In this document: in pieces, positions 16,994-25,251 of the stretch
How positions within the stretch are numbered: the stretch's first letter is position 1
Layout: each line of letters starts with the position of its first letter
Assembly (NCBI RefSeq): GCF_015207705.1
Contig: NZ_JADEWI010000011.1
Location: 1 to 64,000 of the forward strand
Direction of reading: 5' to 3'
Length of the DNA stretch: 64,000 nucleotides
From: Nostoc sp. LEGE 06077
GTDB taxonomy: Bacteria > Cyanobacteriota > Cyanobacteriia > Cyanobacteriales > Nostocaceae
Program-made: the position numbers and the translations under genes
The notes under the pieces: generated by a model
Seen by the model: the letters and a program-made list of their open reading frames with translations, nothing else
Database searches by the model: none
Told to the model about the DNA's origin: nothing

Positions 16994-18166
16994 ATGTTAA
17001 ATCCCAACCTGGAAGAAATCCAGCTGACTAAAGACGACTACGAACGTTACTCCCGCCACCTGATTTTGCCAGAAGTGGGGGTAGACGGACAAAAACGCTT
17101 AAAATCTGCCAGTGTACTGTGTATTGGTACAGGTGGTTTAGGTGCGCCACTGCTGTTATATTTAGCCGCAGCAGGTGTCGGACGCATTGGTATTGTGGAT
17201 TTTGATGTTGTTGATACTTCTAACCTGCAACGTCAAGTTATTCACGGTACTTCTTGGGTAGGTAAACCCAAAATTGAATCAGCCAAAGATCGCATTCACG
17301 AAATTAACCCCCATTGTCAGGTTGATTTATACGAAACTCGCTTGAGTTCCGAAAACGCCCTCGATATTATTCGTCCTTACGATATCGTTGTGGATGGAAC
17401 TGATAATTTCCCCACCAGATATCTAGTCAACGATGCTTGTGTGTTGCTAAACAAGCCAAATGTTTACGGTTCCATTTTCCGGTTTGAAGGCCAAGCAACA
17501 GTATTTAACTACGAAGGTGGGCCGAACTACCGCGATTTATATCCAGAACCACCACCACCAGGAATGGTTCCCTCTTGTGCAGAAGGTGGCGTGTTGGGGA
17601 TTTTACCAGGAATTATTGGTGTCATCCAAGCCACAGAAACTGTCAAAATTATTCTTGGCAATGGTAATACTTTAAGCGGCAGGCTGTTACTATACAATGC
17701 CTTAGAGATGAAATTCCGGGAATTGAAACTGCGTCCTAACCCAATTCGCCCCGTGATTGAAAAGCTGATAGACTACGAACAATTCTGTGGTATTCCCCAA
17801 GCTCAGGCTGAGGACGCAAAACAACAGCAAGAAATTGCCGAAATGACTGTAACAGACTTAAAAGCCTTACTAGATAGCGGTGCAAAAGATTTTGTTCTGT
17901 TGGATGTCCGCAACCCTCACGAATACGACATTGCCAAAATTCCTGGTTCGGTTTTAGTCCCATTACCAGATATTGAAAATGGTAATGGTGTAGCTCAAGT
18001 GAAAGAAATCCTTAACGGACACCGTTTGATCGCTCATTGTAAGATGGGTGGTCGTTCTGCCAAAGCCCTGAGTATCCTTAAAGACGCAGGGATTACGGGG
18101 ACAAATGTCAAAGGCGGTATCACCGCTTGGAGTCGAGAAGTTGATCCTTCGGTTCCTGAATATTAA
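16994..18166 (+). CDS. moeB: MoeB/ThiF-like adenylyltransferase with C-terminal rhodanese domain
   Basis: E1-like enzyme that adenylates the C-terminus of a sulfur carrier (MoaD or ThiS type) and can pass sulfur through its rhodanese domain, like human MOCS3 and yeast Uba4. It has 390 residues. The ATP-binding loop is CIGTGGLGAP; NLQRQVIHG and VDGTDNFPTRYLVND are family motifs; the likely catalytic Cys195 lies in VPSCAEGGVLG. The rhodanese domain (about 270-390) has the active Cys349 in AHCKMGGRS. The two CxxC pairs that bind structural zinc in E. coli MoeB and MOCS3 are not visible: the equivalents read YRDLYPEPPP and RPNPIRPVIEK. A terminator follows. Confidence 0.88.
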   Translation: MLNPNLEEIQLTKDDYERYSRHLILPEVGVDGQKRLKSASVLCIGTGGLGAPLLLYLAAAGVGRIGIVDFDVVDTSNLQRQVIHGTSWVGKPKIESAKDRIHEINPHCQVDLYETRLSSENALDIIRPYDIVVDGTDNFPTRYLVNDACVLLNKPNVYGSIFRFEGQATVFNYEGGPNYRDLYPEPPPPGMVPSCAEGGVLGILPGIIGVIQATETVKIILGNGNTLSGRLLLYNALEMKFRELKLRPNPIRPVIEKLIDYEQFCGIPQAQAEDAKQQQEIAEMTVTDLKALLDSGAKDFVLLDVRNPHEYDIAKIPGSVLVPLPDIENGNGVAQVKEILNGHRLIAHCKMGGRSAKALSILKDAGITGTNVKGGITAWSREVDPSVPEY

Positions 18167-18238
18167 TCAACACGGTTATCAATATAGGTCACACATTGCG
18201 TTAATAATTATCCACATTTACAGCAGTGGAAATCAGCG

Positions 18239-18267
18239 GGGAGGTAATATAAGTTACCTCCCTTTTC
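18239..18267 (+). terminator. Intrinsic terminator after moeB
   Basis: GGGAGGTAA (18239-18247) and TTACCTCCC (18254-18262) form a perfect 9-base stem with a 6-base loop, followed by TTTTCTCT. It lies 72 bases after the moeB stop. Confidence 0.85.
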
Positions 18268-18273
18268 TCTATT

Positions 18274-18471
18274 ATGAGTATTGCGCGATCGCCTGCACAA
18301 GTTTTATGCCTGCAAGTATTGGCGTTAGCCGCATTGATATTGCCCCAACTTCTAACACAGTTTGGTTTTTCCACCTCTTTAGCAGCTAGTTTGCTAGTCA
18401 TCGAAAATGCCTTAAGTGCGCTGCTAGAACCCTTAATATTTGGACTATCCGATAAATCTCAGCACTTGTGA
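18274..18471 (+). pseudogene. N-terminal relic of an MFS transporter
   Basis: A 65-residue frame with VLCLQVLALAA, LPQLLTQFGFSTSLAASLL and VIENALSALLEPLIFGLSDKSQ. This resembles the start of a cyanobacterial major facilitator permease (first two helices and the GLSD loop motif). About 15-20 residues seem missing between ALAA and LPQLL, and the rest of the roughly 400-residue protein is absent. It stops at TGA 18469-18471. I read it as a decayed fragment. Confidence 0.5.
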
Positions 18472-18516
18472 GGAATTTATCATAGATGTTTTATTATCGC
18501 CAACCGTTGTAAAAGC

Positions 18517-20163
18517 TCAAACTCCATAAGAACGGGGATAGGGTTTGAGGAGTGTTTTCGCCTGATAGACATAAACAATATTCACAGCTACACCACCACG
18601 GCGAATTACTATTTGTTCAATCTCTTCCACACTGCGAAAATGATTTCGATAACTAGCCATTAAATCTTGTCTGAGATTAAAAGGTGCAGTAGTAATATAT
18701 AGTGCATCTTTTCCTACCCATTGTTCAGCCCTAGACCAAAAAGCAAAGCCACGGTTATCATTACCAATATCAAAGCAAGTGATCGGAATTTGCACTACAG
18801 GTTCCAGAGACATAGCAATGGGGCCGCCTAAATAATAGCGATTGGTAAAGATAAAGCTAGAATTTTGTAGTGCTGTTTTGAGAATTGGTGATTCACTAAA
18901 ACTACGCCGCAGTTGTTGAATATCAATTAGTTCTGTGGAAGGGTCATTCTGAACAGGTAAGAATCCTCCCAACAAGGCGTATTGGCTAGGTTTTTGGAAA
19001 ATTCCTAAAGTTAATTGCAACAGTAAAATGAGGACGATACTCACAACCATAATTCCCGAACCTAAGAGCCATCGCCGCACCCAAAGCCGGGATTTTTGCT
19101 CCCAAATAACAGCTTGTTGTCCTAATAATAAAGTAATTCCCCAAAATCCGGGCATTGTCCAAGCTGGTAAGATTTGCCGATATCCGCCAATAAAAGTAAA
19201 GCCTAAAATTAAGGGGAGAGAAACCCATAAAATTAAGAGTTTTTCTGTCTTGAAATTATCTTGGTAAGTGATTGGTTTTTGCGTAAAAATTTGCTTGATT
19301 TTTCTGAGTATTGGTTGCAAACTGACACGCCAGAGAGGAAAACCCAGGGTTGGAAACAAATAAGCTACCTGAGCTAAATAAACTAATAAAACATTCAGTA
19401 AGTTGTAGCCAGTTTTCGGTACGGCTCGTGCTGATTGAAAACTAAACGATACCCAATCATGCTGCATATTCCAAAACACAATCGGGGAAATGGTGATGAT
19501 AAATAATCCTAAACTGAACCATGCCCAAGGCGATCGCACTACCACCCGATGCGGTGGACTCGTTAAACAAAACCCAAGTAACCCTAGCCCCAAAATAAAC
19601 CCGTGATATTTGCTATTACAGGCTAACCCAACCAAAATTCCCAAAATAGCTAAACGGTAACTGGGGGTATATGAATTAGAAGAGTAAGATTCATTTTGCA
19701 AAGGCTGACGCAGAAATTCTGTCACCGCACAATATAAACTAGCCGACCAAAAAAACATCAGTGGGCTATCAGGTAAACTCAGGATACCAAAGCCAATTTG
19801 AAAAATCGGACAGATAGTAGCAATTGCCAAGGTAAAGTAAGCAGCTTTGGGAGAAAATATTTTCTGACTAGTTAGATATAAAAATATCAAACTACCTGTA
19901 TGACAAAGTATTGCACCTAAACGAATAGTAAATTGTGATACGTCTCCTGTTAACCAAGTCCCAAAACCAGTGGTAAAAGCAACTATCGCCGGATGATCAA
20001 AATAGCTCCAGTTGAGATGCAAACTGTATAGGTAGTAGTAAGCTTCATCAAAAGTAGGGTAAAGCCAAAAAGCAATGATGGCTCGAAATAATAATCCTCC
20101 GACCAGTAAAATAAGCACTGATTGATTAGCTTTGCTAGTCAACCATTTTTGAGCTATTTGCAT
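18517..20163 (-). CDS. GT39/ArnT-like membrane glycosyltransferase
   Basis: Integral membrane protein of 548 residues with about ten to twelve hydrophobic segments. The catalytic acidic pair of the GT-C superfamily is visible in the first loop: Asp39-Glu40 in PTFDEAYYYLY, followed by SYFDHPA. Such enzymes move a sugar from a polyprenyl-phosphate donor to lipid or protein on the outer face of the membrane. The C-terminal about 140 residues are a non-membrane domain (FIFTNRYYLGGPIAMSLEP, FDIGNDNRGFAFWSRAEQW). Substrate is unknown. It stands alone on the minus strand. Confidence 0.85.
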   Translation of the reverse strand: MQIAQKWLTSKANQSVLILLVGGLLFRAIIAFWLYPTFDEAYYYLYSLHLNWSYFDHPAIVAFTTGFGTWLTGDVSQFTIRLGAILCHTGSLIFLYLTSQKIFSPKAAYFTLAIATICPIFQIGFGILSLPDSPLMFFWSASLYCAVTEFLRQPLQNESYSSNSYTPSYRLAILGILVGLACNSKYHGFILGLGLLGFCLTSPPHRVVVRSPWAWFSLGLFIITISPIVFWNMQHDWVSFSFQSARAVPKTGYNLLNVLLVYLAQVAYLFPTLGFPLWRVSLQPILRKIKQIFTQKPITYQDNFKTEKLLILWVSLPLILGFTFIGGYRQILPAWTMPGFWGITLLLGQQAVIWEQKSRLWVRRWLLGSGIMVVSIVLILLLQLTLGIFQKPSQYALLGGFLPVQNDPSTELIDIQQLRRSFSESPILKTALQNSSFIFTNRYYLGGPIAMSLEPVVQIPITCFDIGNDNRGFAFWSRAEQWVGKDALYITTAPFNLRQDLMASYRNHFRSVEEIEQIVIRRGGVAVNIVYVYQAKTLLKPYPRSYGV

Positions 20164-20277
20164 TTATTTATATTTGTTTTTAGTATGCACACCAAATCAT
20201 AAACTCCAGTTTGCTCAAATTAATGCAATATCTGAAGAATCTATGAACAATCTCTGACTAATCTATTCGGAATTTTT

Positions 20278-21021
20278 TTAATGACCCTTACCTGCACCTA
20301 AATATAATTCACCCACTTTCGGGTCTGTTAATAACTCTTGACCAGGGCCAGAAATCGCATCCCTTCCAGACTCCAAAACATAACCGCGATGAGCCATTTC
20401 CAAAGCTTTCCGAGCATTTTGTTCTACAAGTACGATCGCAGTACCACTCTGGTTAATTTGTTTAATTTGGGCAAATACCTGAGTCACCAAAATCGGAGAT
20501 AAAGCCGCCGATGGTTCATCTAACAGCAACAAACTAGGTTCTAACATCAATGCTTTACCCATCGCCAGCATTTGTCGTTCCCCACCAGAAAGTGTACCAG
20601 CCCGTTGACGACGGCGATCGCTCAATTTGGGAAACATGGCAAATATTTTATCTTTGATGGGTTTGAGAGGCGCGTTACTGACAAAAGCCCCCATTTCTAA
20701 ATTTTCTTCCACACTCAAAGAAGGAAAGACATTAGCAATTTGTGGTACGTAGGACAAGCCTTTCTTGACAATTTGATTTGATTTGAGTCCAGCAATATTC
20801 TCGCCCTTAAAAGTAATTGTGCCTGTATGCGGCGTTAACAGTCCAAAAATGGTTTTTGCCAAGGTGGATTTCCCCGCGCCGTTAGGGCCAATTACTGTCA
20901 CCAATTCTCCTGCTGCTACCCGAAAATTCACACCTTGCAAGATATCGACATCTTTGATGTAACCAGCATGGACATTGTTGACTTCGAGTATTGGGGCAGA
21001 GTGATCAACTGAACCTGACAT
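20278..21021 (-). CDS. LivF/NatE-type ABC transporter ATPase
   Basis: Cytoplasmic ATP-binding subunit of a branched-chain/neutral amino acid type ABC importer, 247 residues. Walker A is GPNGAGKST, the signature is LSGGERQ, Walker B is LLLLDEPS, and the typical LivF stretches SYVPQIANVFPSLSVEENL and GTAIVLVEQNARKAL are present. No permease or binding-protein gene is adjacent. In Anabaena PCC 7120 the Nat-I neutral amino acid transporter has dispersed genes, including a separate ATPase NatE, and this could be its counterpart. UrtE of the urea transporter is the main alternative, but it is normally in an operon. Confidence 0.85.
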   Translation of the reverse strand: MSGSVDHSAPILEVNNVHAGYIKDVDILQGVNFRVAAGELVTVIGPNGAGKSTLAKTIFGLLTPHTGTITFKGENIAGLKSNQIVKKGLSYVPQIANVFPSLSVEENLEMGAFVSNAPLKPIKDKIFAMFPKLSDRRRQRAGTLSGGERQMLAMGKALMLEPSLLLLDEPSAALSPILVTQVFAQIKQINQSGTAIVLVEQNARKALEMAHRGYVLESGRDAISGPGQELLTDPKVGELYLGAGKGH

Positions 21022-21066
21022 AGAATCCTTAAATTAACAGAAAACATATAGTCCTACTATACGTAG

Positions 21067-21123
21067 GGTGGGCATTTTCATCCCAACTCTTAATCAACTA
21101 AGAATATAGAGTAAATGCCCACC
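21067..21123. terminator. Inverted repeat GGTGGGCATTT / AAATGCCCACC
   Basis: Perfect 11-base arms (21067-21077 and 21113-21123) around a 35-base loop, between the PEP-CTERM gene and the ATPase gene on the minus strand. It could separate their transcripts. It belongs to the GGTGGGCA hairpin theme also seen near 16028. Confidence 0.5.
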
Positions 21124-21208
21124 TGACAGATTTTTTATATATAGCAGTGGATAAAACTTAAACAGCGAAATCCTTTCAACACTATCACCTGCGATCGCTC
21201 CATCAACA

Positions 21209-21964
21209 TTATTGAGACTTATTTTTTCTGCGGTGACGAACTGCCAAATATATCCCTGCCAAAGATAATACAGCTAGACCGCTAGGTTCTGGAACCGCAC
21301 TGGCTGGCTGTGAAACAACAACTTCTCCCGTTGCGCCCTCGCCATTGTCGCCGACTTCACCGATGTAAAGGTATAACGGACTATTTGTAGAAACCGGACT
21401 TTTGAGTTTGAATCTTACTTGACCATTGTCACCCAAGCTGAAAAAGCCAAAAATTCGCCTAGGGTCAGTAGTGGAGTTGGCATCAAAATTTCCCAGTGTG
21501 GCTACAGCATTATTGATATTACCGCCTGTAGTCCCAAACAATGGCGGAGCCGTAGGAGGACGCTGGCTTCCCGGATTCAAGATAGTTCCAGTGGGGCTAA
21601 AATCAAAAACGTCTACTAAATCTGAGGTAGGAATGTTTTTTGCTGCTGCTGCGCTATTAACAGAAACGTAACTAAGTTTGATTGCATCTAAATCAAAACC
21701 ACTGACATTACCAGGAGATCCACCAGTACCATTGCTGTTATCTTTAATCACAATGGAAGCAATCTCACCAAAGCTTAAAACCGGAATTTCGGCGCGGTAA
21801 ACGGCAGTAGTTGCCGGAGAACCACCAATTAAACCTGTTAGCTTGGTAAAACCAAGAGCTATTGTTGCAGCTGTAGCACTTTGGTTTGAGATCAAGCTAA
21901 TAGCTAACGTAGCTATACTAGAAGTTAAAAATTTAACACTAGAAAAACTACTTAGTTCTTTCAT
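21209..21964 (-). CDS. PEP-CTERM sorted exported protein
   Basis: A 251-residue secreted protein. The N-terminus has a signal peptide (hydrophobic FLTSSIATLAISLISNQ, likely cut after SATA). The C-terminus is a PEP-CTERM sorting signal: AVPEPSGLAVLSLAG, a hydrophobic helix, and the basic tail RHRRKNKSQ. The mature part is rich in Asn, Ser, Thr and Gly with VYRAEIPVLSFGEIASIVIKD. PEP-CTERM proteins are processed by an exosortase, which would be encoded elsewhere. Function is unknown. Confidence 0.88.
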   Translation of the reverse strand: MKELSSFSSVKFLTSSIATLAISLISNQSATAATIALGFTKLTGLIGGSPATTAVYRAEIPVLSFGEIASIVIKDNSNGTGGSPGNVSGFDLDAIKLSYVSVNSAAAAKNIPTSDLVDVFDFSPTGTILNPGSQRPPTAPPLFGTTGGNINNAVATLGNFDANSTTDPRRIFGFFSLGDNGQVRFKLKSPVSTNSPLYLYIGEVGDNGEGATGEVVVSQPASAVPEPSGLAVLSLAGIYLAVRHRRKNKSQ

Positions 21965-22359
21965 GAATTTTAATATTTAGCTGAGAACGCTAACTGAGGT
22001 AATCAACTAGACAGTCTATCAATTCTTACAAAGAATTTATCAAGATTATATAAATTTTTTATACATACTGAGTTGCAGTTTGATGTAGGACTTATCCACC
22101 AAGATTGTCTGTGGAGAATAGGTGTAGGGTAGCCAGGCGCTACAACGGAAGGAACCTCCGCAACGCACTGGCTCGACTTGAGCAAACTGGCGTGTATAGG
22201 GCTGTGGGGTGTAGGGGAAGAGTACTAATTTGTAACTATCTAATGGAATTGGTCGTTTTTCTTCTTTCCCTTATACCCCTACACCCTTATACCCTCACCA
22301 AAACCCTTACACCCAAATCACACCTAATTAATTCTGAATTCTGGCTGCTGAATTCTGCT
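21965..22359. other. Intergenic region with repeat-rich DNA
   Basis: The first 100 bases are the AT-rich upstream region of the PEP-CTERM gene. From about 22110 comes GC-richer repetitive DNA (GGTGTAGGGTAGCCAGGCGC, GGAAGGAACCTCCG) of a type seen between Nostocales genes, then a low-complexity block at about 22262-22312 of CCCTTATACCCCTACACCC units. The same block type recurs near 44165 and 48480. No gene is seen. Confidence 0.5.
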
Positions 22360-22584
22360 TCAAGGTGTTTTTTGCAAATCTGGACGTTCCTCTTGAACGA
22401 TCGCACCTGCTACGGGGCATACTTGAAAACATATCCCGCAATCAATGCAGGTAGCAAAGTCAATCCAGTACCAATCGGTTCCTTGAACATTTTTGCCAGG
22501 CCCTTCATGGATGCAAGCTACAGGACAAGCATCTACGCAGTCGGCAACGCCTTGACAAACATCAGTCACAATTGTGTGTGGCAT
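22360..22584 (-). CDS. Ferredoxin with two iron-sulfur cluster motifs
   Basis: A 74-residue electron carrier. The second cluster motif is classical, CIDCGICFQVCP. The first is atypical, CQGVADCVDACPVAC, with five residues between the first two Cys instead of two, recalling 7Fe or modified 8Fe bacterial ferredoxins. The segment GPGKNVQGTDWYWIDFATC links the clusters. GAGGGAA lies just upstream of the ATG as ribosome binding site. It follows hisZ on the same strand but a repeat-filled gap separates them. Partner enzymes are unknown. Confidence 0.9.
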   Translation of the reverse strand: MPHTIVTDVCQGVADCVDACPVACIHEGPGKNVQGTDWYWIDFATCIDCGICFQVCPVAGAIVQEERPDLQKTP

Positions 22585-22606
22585 TTGATAGATTCCCTCT
22601 CTTTAG

Positions 22607-22636
22607 TGGTCAATGGTCAATAGTCAATAGTCAACA
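22607..22636. repeat. Heptamer STRR block
   Basis: Tandem TGGTCAA/TAGTCAA units between the ferredoxin and hisZ genes. Confidence 0.8.
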
Positions 22637-22671
22637 GCAAAAACCGTTGACTACTGACGCTTGAGTTTTGA

Positions 22672-23886
22672 CTATTGGCTAATACTTTCTATTGTGGGGG
22701 AGCCATCGGCTTTAATCCAAGCGATTTGGGCAATTCGGCGATCGCTGGCATACTGACGGATAGCTTGTGCATCTCTGCCTCCTAGTTCCATTTCCACTAT
22801 GACTAGATGGGTAGAATCACGGAGTTTTTGGGAATATGCAAAAGCAGCCGCCTCAGCATTTTCTGTTTCTGGTACTACTAACCAGTTACTGGCAGGGATA
22901 TCTTGTGGCAATTGCTGACTAGCTAACAGAATTTGGTATAAATCTTCAATATTGAGGACAAAACCAATTCCGGGGATGTTTTCGCCTTGGGGATGATACA
23001 GTCCTAAAAGTTGGTCATAGCGACCACCCCGCCCTAAAACTCTGGCTGGGTAATCGTTATTGCTGACAATTTCAAAGACAATACCTGTGTAATAGTCAAT
23101 GGTCTGGATCAAACTCAGATCCAAAATTACCGGAAAATTCCGTTCTACTTCCAGTAACTCTACGAGAGATTTGAGGTTATTTACGGCTGCTTGCTGTTCG
23201 GCATCTAAACCCAGACTACTGACTTTTTGTAAGACATCTTGACTTTTGCCGCGCAGGTCGAGCATGATTCTGGCGCGATCGCGCAAATCTTCACTCAAAG
23301 GCAAAGTATCGATAGTTACACGGTCAAGGTGAGCGATCGCCTGACGTACTTTTGCTTGGATATTAGCAGGAAAAGCCTGCAAAAGCGATCGGGTAATTCC
23401 CGCCTCGCCTAAGACTATTTGCCAATCTCGCAAACCCAGTGCGTCTAAACAATTACCCACCAACAGTAAGACTTCGGCATTAGCCCGCAATCCACCAACG
23501 CCTAAAAGTTCTACACCAGCTTGATAAAATTCTTGCTGACGATTGTGCCGATTTTCCCAAATATGTCGGAAGACATTGGCATGATAATAAAGTCGTTGCG
23601 GATAGGTAACAGCTTCCATCCGCGTCACTACAGCACGCGCAATCGAAGCTGTTAGTTCTGGACGTAACCCTAATTCTTCATCTTCAGAATTTTGCAGTTG
23701 AATCACCATCTGGCGTTGAATTGCTTCCCCCGCCATCAAAGTGTCCATTCGTTCCAAAGTTGAGGTAATAATCTTGTGATATCCCCAACGATGGAACACT
23801 TGCTGTAACCTATCTTCAATCCAGCGTTTTTGAGCCACATCTAAAGGTAATAAATCCCTCGCTCCCGCTGCTGGTTGATACACCAT
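22672..23886 (-). CDS. hisZ: ATP phosphoribosyltransferase regulatory subunit HisZ
   Basis: Catalytically inactive histidyl-tRNA synthetase paralogue that forms a complex with short HisG and is needed for the first step of histidine synthesis. The 404 residues show the class II synthetase fold: GARDLLPLDVAQKRWIED, LRPELTASIARAVVTRM (motif 2 region), DYYTGIVFEIV and VLGRGGRYDQLLG. The length fits HisZ plus a short C-terminal domain. Its ATG overlaps the stop of the upstream DnaJ-TPR gene by one base (TAATG), so the two are translationally coupled. Confidence 0.92.
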   Translation of the reverse strand: MVYQPAAGARDLLPLDVAQKRWIEDRLQQVFHRWGYHKIITSTLERMDTLMAGEAIQRQMVIQLQNSEDEELGLRPELTASIARAVVTRMEAVTYPQRLYYHANVFRHIWENRHNRQQEFYQAGVELLGVGGLRANAEVLLLVGNCLDALGLRDWQIVLGEAGITRSLLQAFPANIQAKVRQAIAHLDRVTIDTLPLSEDLRDRARIMLDLRGKSQDVLQKVSSLGLDAEQQAAVNNLKSLVELLEVERNFPVILDLSLIQTIDYYTGIVFEIVSNNDYPARVLGRGGRYDQLLGLYHPQGENIPGIGFVLNIEDLYQILLASQQLPQDIPASNWLVVPETENAEAAAFAYSQKLRDSTHLVIVEMELGGRDAQAIRQYASDRRIAQIAWIKADGSPTIESISQ

Positions 23887-24836
23887 TATTTTTTATTCCC
23901 ACCAAACAAACCTCCGAATAAACCTCCACCTCCCGATTTCTCTGGTTGTGTATTCCCAGTTTTGGCAGATGGAGTCGCTTTAGAACCACCTGATTGTTGA
24001 GCTAAAGCTTTATCTATTTTAGGTTTCCATGACAACGCTATTTGGTCGTTCGGGTCTAATTTTAAAGCATTGTCAAAATGAATCTTGGCCATTTTTAGCT
24101 GATTTTGCTTTAAATAGACTAAAGCAATCAAACTATGACAGCGGCCACTCTTGGGTGCGAGTTTCAACGCATCCTGTAACTCGACTTTAGCTTGAGCAAA
24201 TTGGTTTTTCTCAATTAAAGTTTGCGCCCGACGAATATATTGTTCCGCGGCTGAGTCTTCTTTCGGTGGCGCTGGTGGAGGTGGGGCTGCGGCTGTGTTT
24301 GGGGGTGTGTTGCCATTTTGTGCAGATTTAGGCGCAGGCGGTGGGCTAGATAAAGCTTTACCCGCACTCCGCATTAAATAGACTAAGTTCAACTCGCTAA
24401 TTTGAGCAATGATAGGTATTACTTGCTGTAAGGAATTGTATTGAGTTTCCGCAATTTTAGCGATCGCAGTTTTATAGGAATGATCAATATTGGGAGCCGC
24501 TGCCAGCTGTCTGGCTAAATCGGTGGTAAGCTCTATGGAAGCTGAATCTTGTACCAAACGCTTACCCATTTGAGACAAAATTATCATGTATTCTGTGCGG
24601 GTGCGATCGCCAGATAGTGCTTCATAAGCTGGGTTAACCAACTTAGATAATAATTCACTAGCCAGCTTTTTTTCCCCAGGAGTGGCAGAAGCATTACTAT
24701 CAGGATGCAAACGACGAGCAATTTGCAGATAACGCTTACGGATATCTTTCACATCCGCATCCACGGAAACGCACAAAACTGCATGATGGTCTATGAAGTC
24801 ATATTTAAACAGTCCACGATCTATTTTTAGCGACAT
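23886..24836 (-). CDS. J-domain and TPR protein
   Basis: A 316-residue protein. Residues about 10-75 form a J-like domain with the HPD motif (RYLQIARRLHPDSNAS), so it could stimulate a DnaK. A Pro/Ala-rich linker lies around residues 160-195. Residues about 195-270 contain two TPR units (RAQTLIEKNQFAQAKVEL, LIALVYLKQNQLKMAKIHF). The tail is Gly-rich (GGGGLFGGLFGGNKK). There is no Cys-rich zinc domain, so it is a type III J-protein. The stop overlaps the hisZ start by one base. A functional tie to histidine synthesis is not obvious. Confidence 0.85.
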   Translation of the reverse strand: MSLKIDRGLFKYDFIDHHAVLCVSVDADVKDIRKRYLQIARRLHPDSNASATPGEKKLASELLSKLVNPAYEALSGDRTRTEYMIILSQMGKRLVQDSASIELTTDLARQLAAAPNIDHSYKTAIAKIAETQYNSLQQVIPIIAQISELNLVYLMRSAGKALSSPPPAPKSAQNGNTPPNTAAAPPPPAPPKEDSAAEQYIRRAQTLIEKNQFAQAKVELQDALKLAPKSGRCHSLIALVYLKQNQLKMAKIHFDNALKLDPNDQIALSWKPKIDKALAQQSGGSKATPSAKTGNTQPEKSGGGGLFGGLFGGNKK

Positions 24837-25251
24837 AGGTCGGTGTTACACCACAGGAGTCATAAGATTCCTTCTAGTTTACTTCGCTAGATCAGTGGAT
24901 CGTCAGTAGCAATTTTTCATTTAATCCATAGTCAAGGGTCAATAGTTCATGTCACTATTACTTTGGCGTGGACAATGTATTCTTTGGGAAATGCTACACC
25001 CACTACGGATTACTCCAAGTGTCCAAAAGCCAGATACTGCGATATTTTTCTGATAAAAAGCCAAAAATAGCCTGTTTTTAGCCTACAATTACCTATTTAT
25101 AACTATCAATCTGAGTATGATTTTACTGTGAAATTTTAGATGCTCAGTTTAAATATTTTTTCATGTTGCCATATCAATTGCTATAAAATTATGCGCTAGA
25201 CTAAAAGATGCGAGAATAAGTACTTTTTCTTTTGCCTTTTGCCTTTTTGTA
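24837..25251. other. 415-base intergenic region, no gene seen
   Basis: AT-rich upstream region of the J-domain gene and downstream region of the hybrid kinase gene. It holds a partial heptamer repeat (GGGTCAATAGTTCATG near 24950) and a low-complexity TTTTGCCTTTTGCCTTTTT stretch at about 25230 next to the kinase stop. No RNA or gene is recognised. Confidence 0.5.

Noticed and set aside
22105-22623. Plus-strand frame of 172 codons overlapping the ferredoxin gene
   Set aside because: Its first half is repeat DNA and the second half is the reverse complement of a ferredoxin with cluster motifs; composition is not protein-like.
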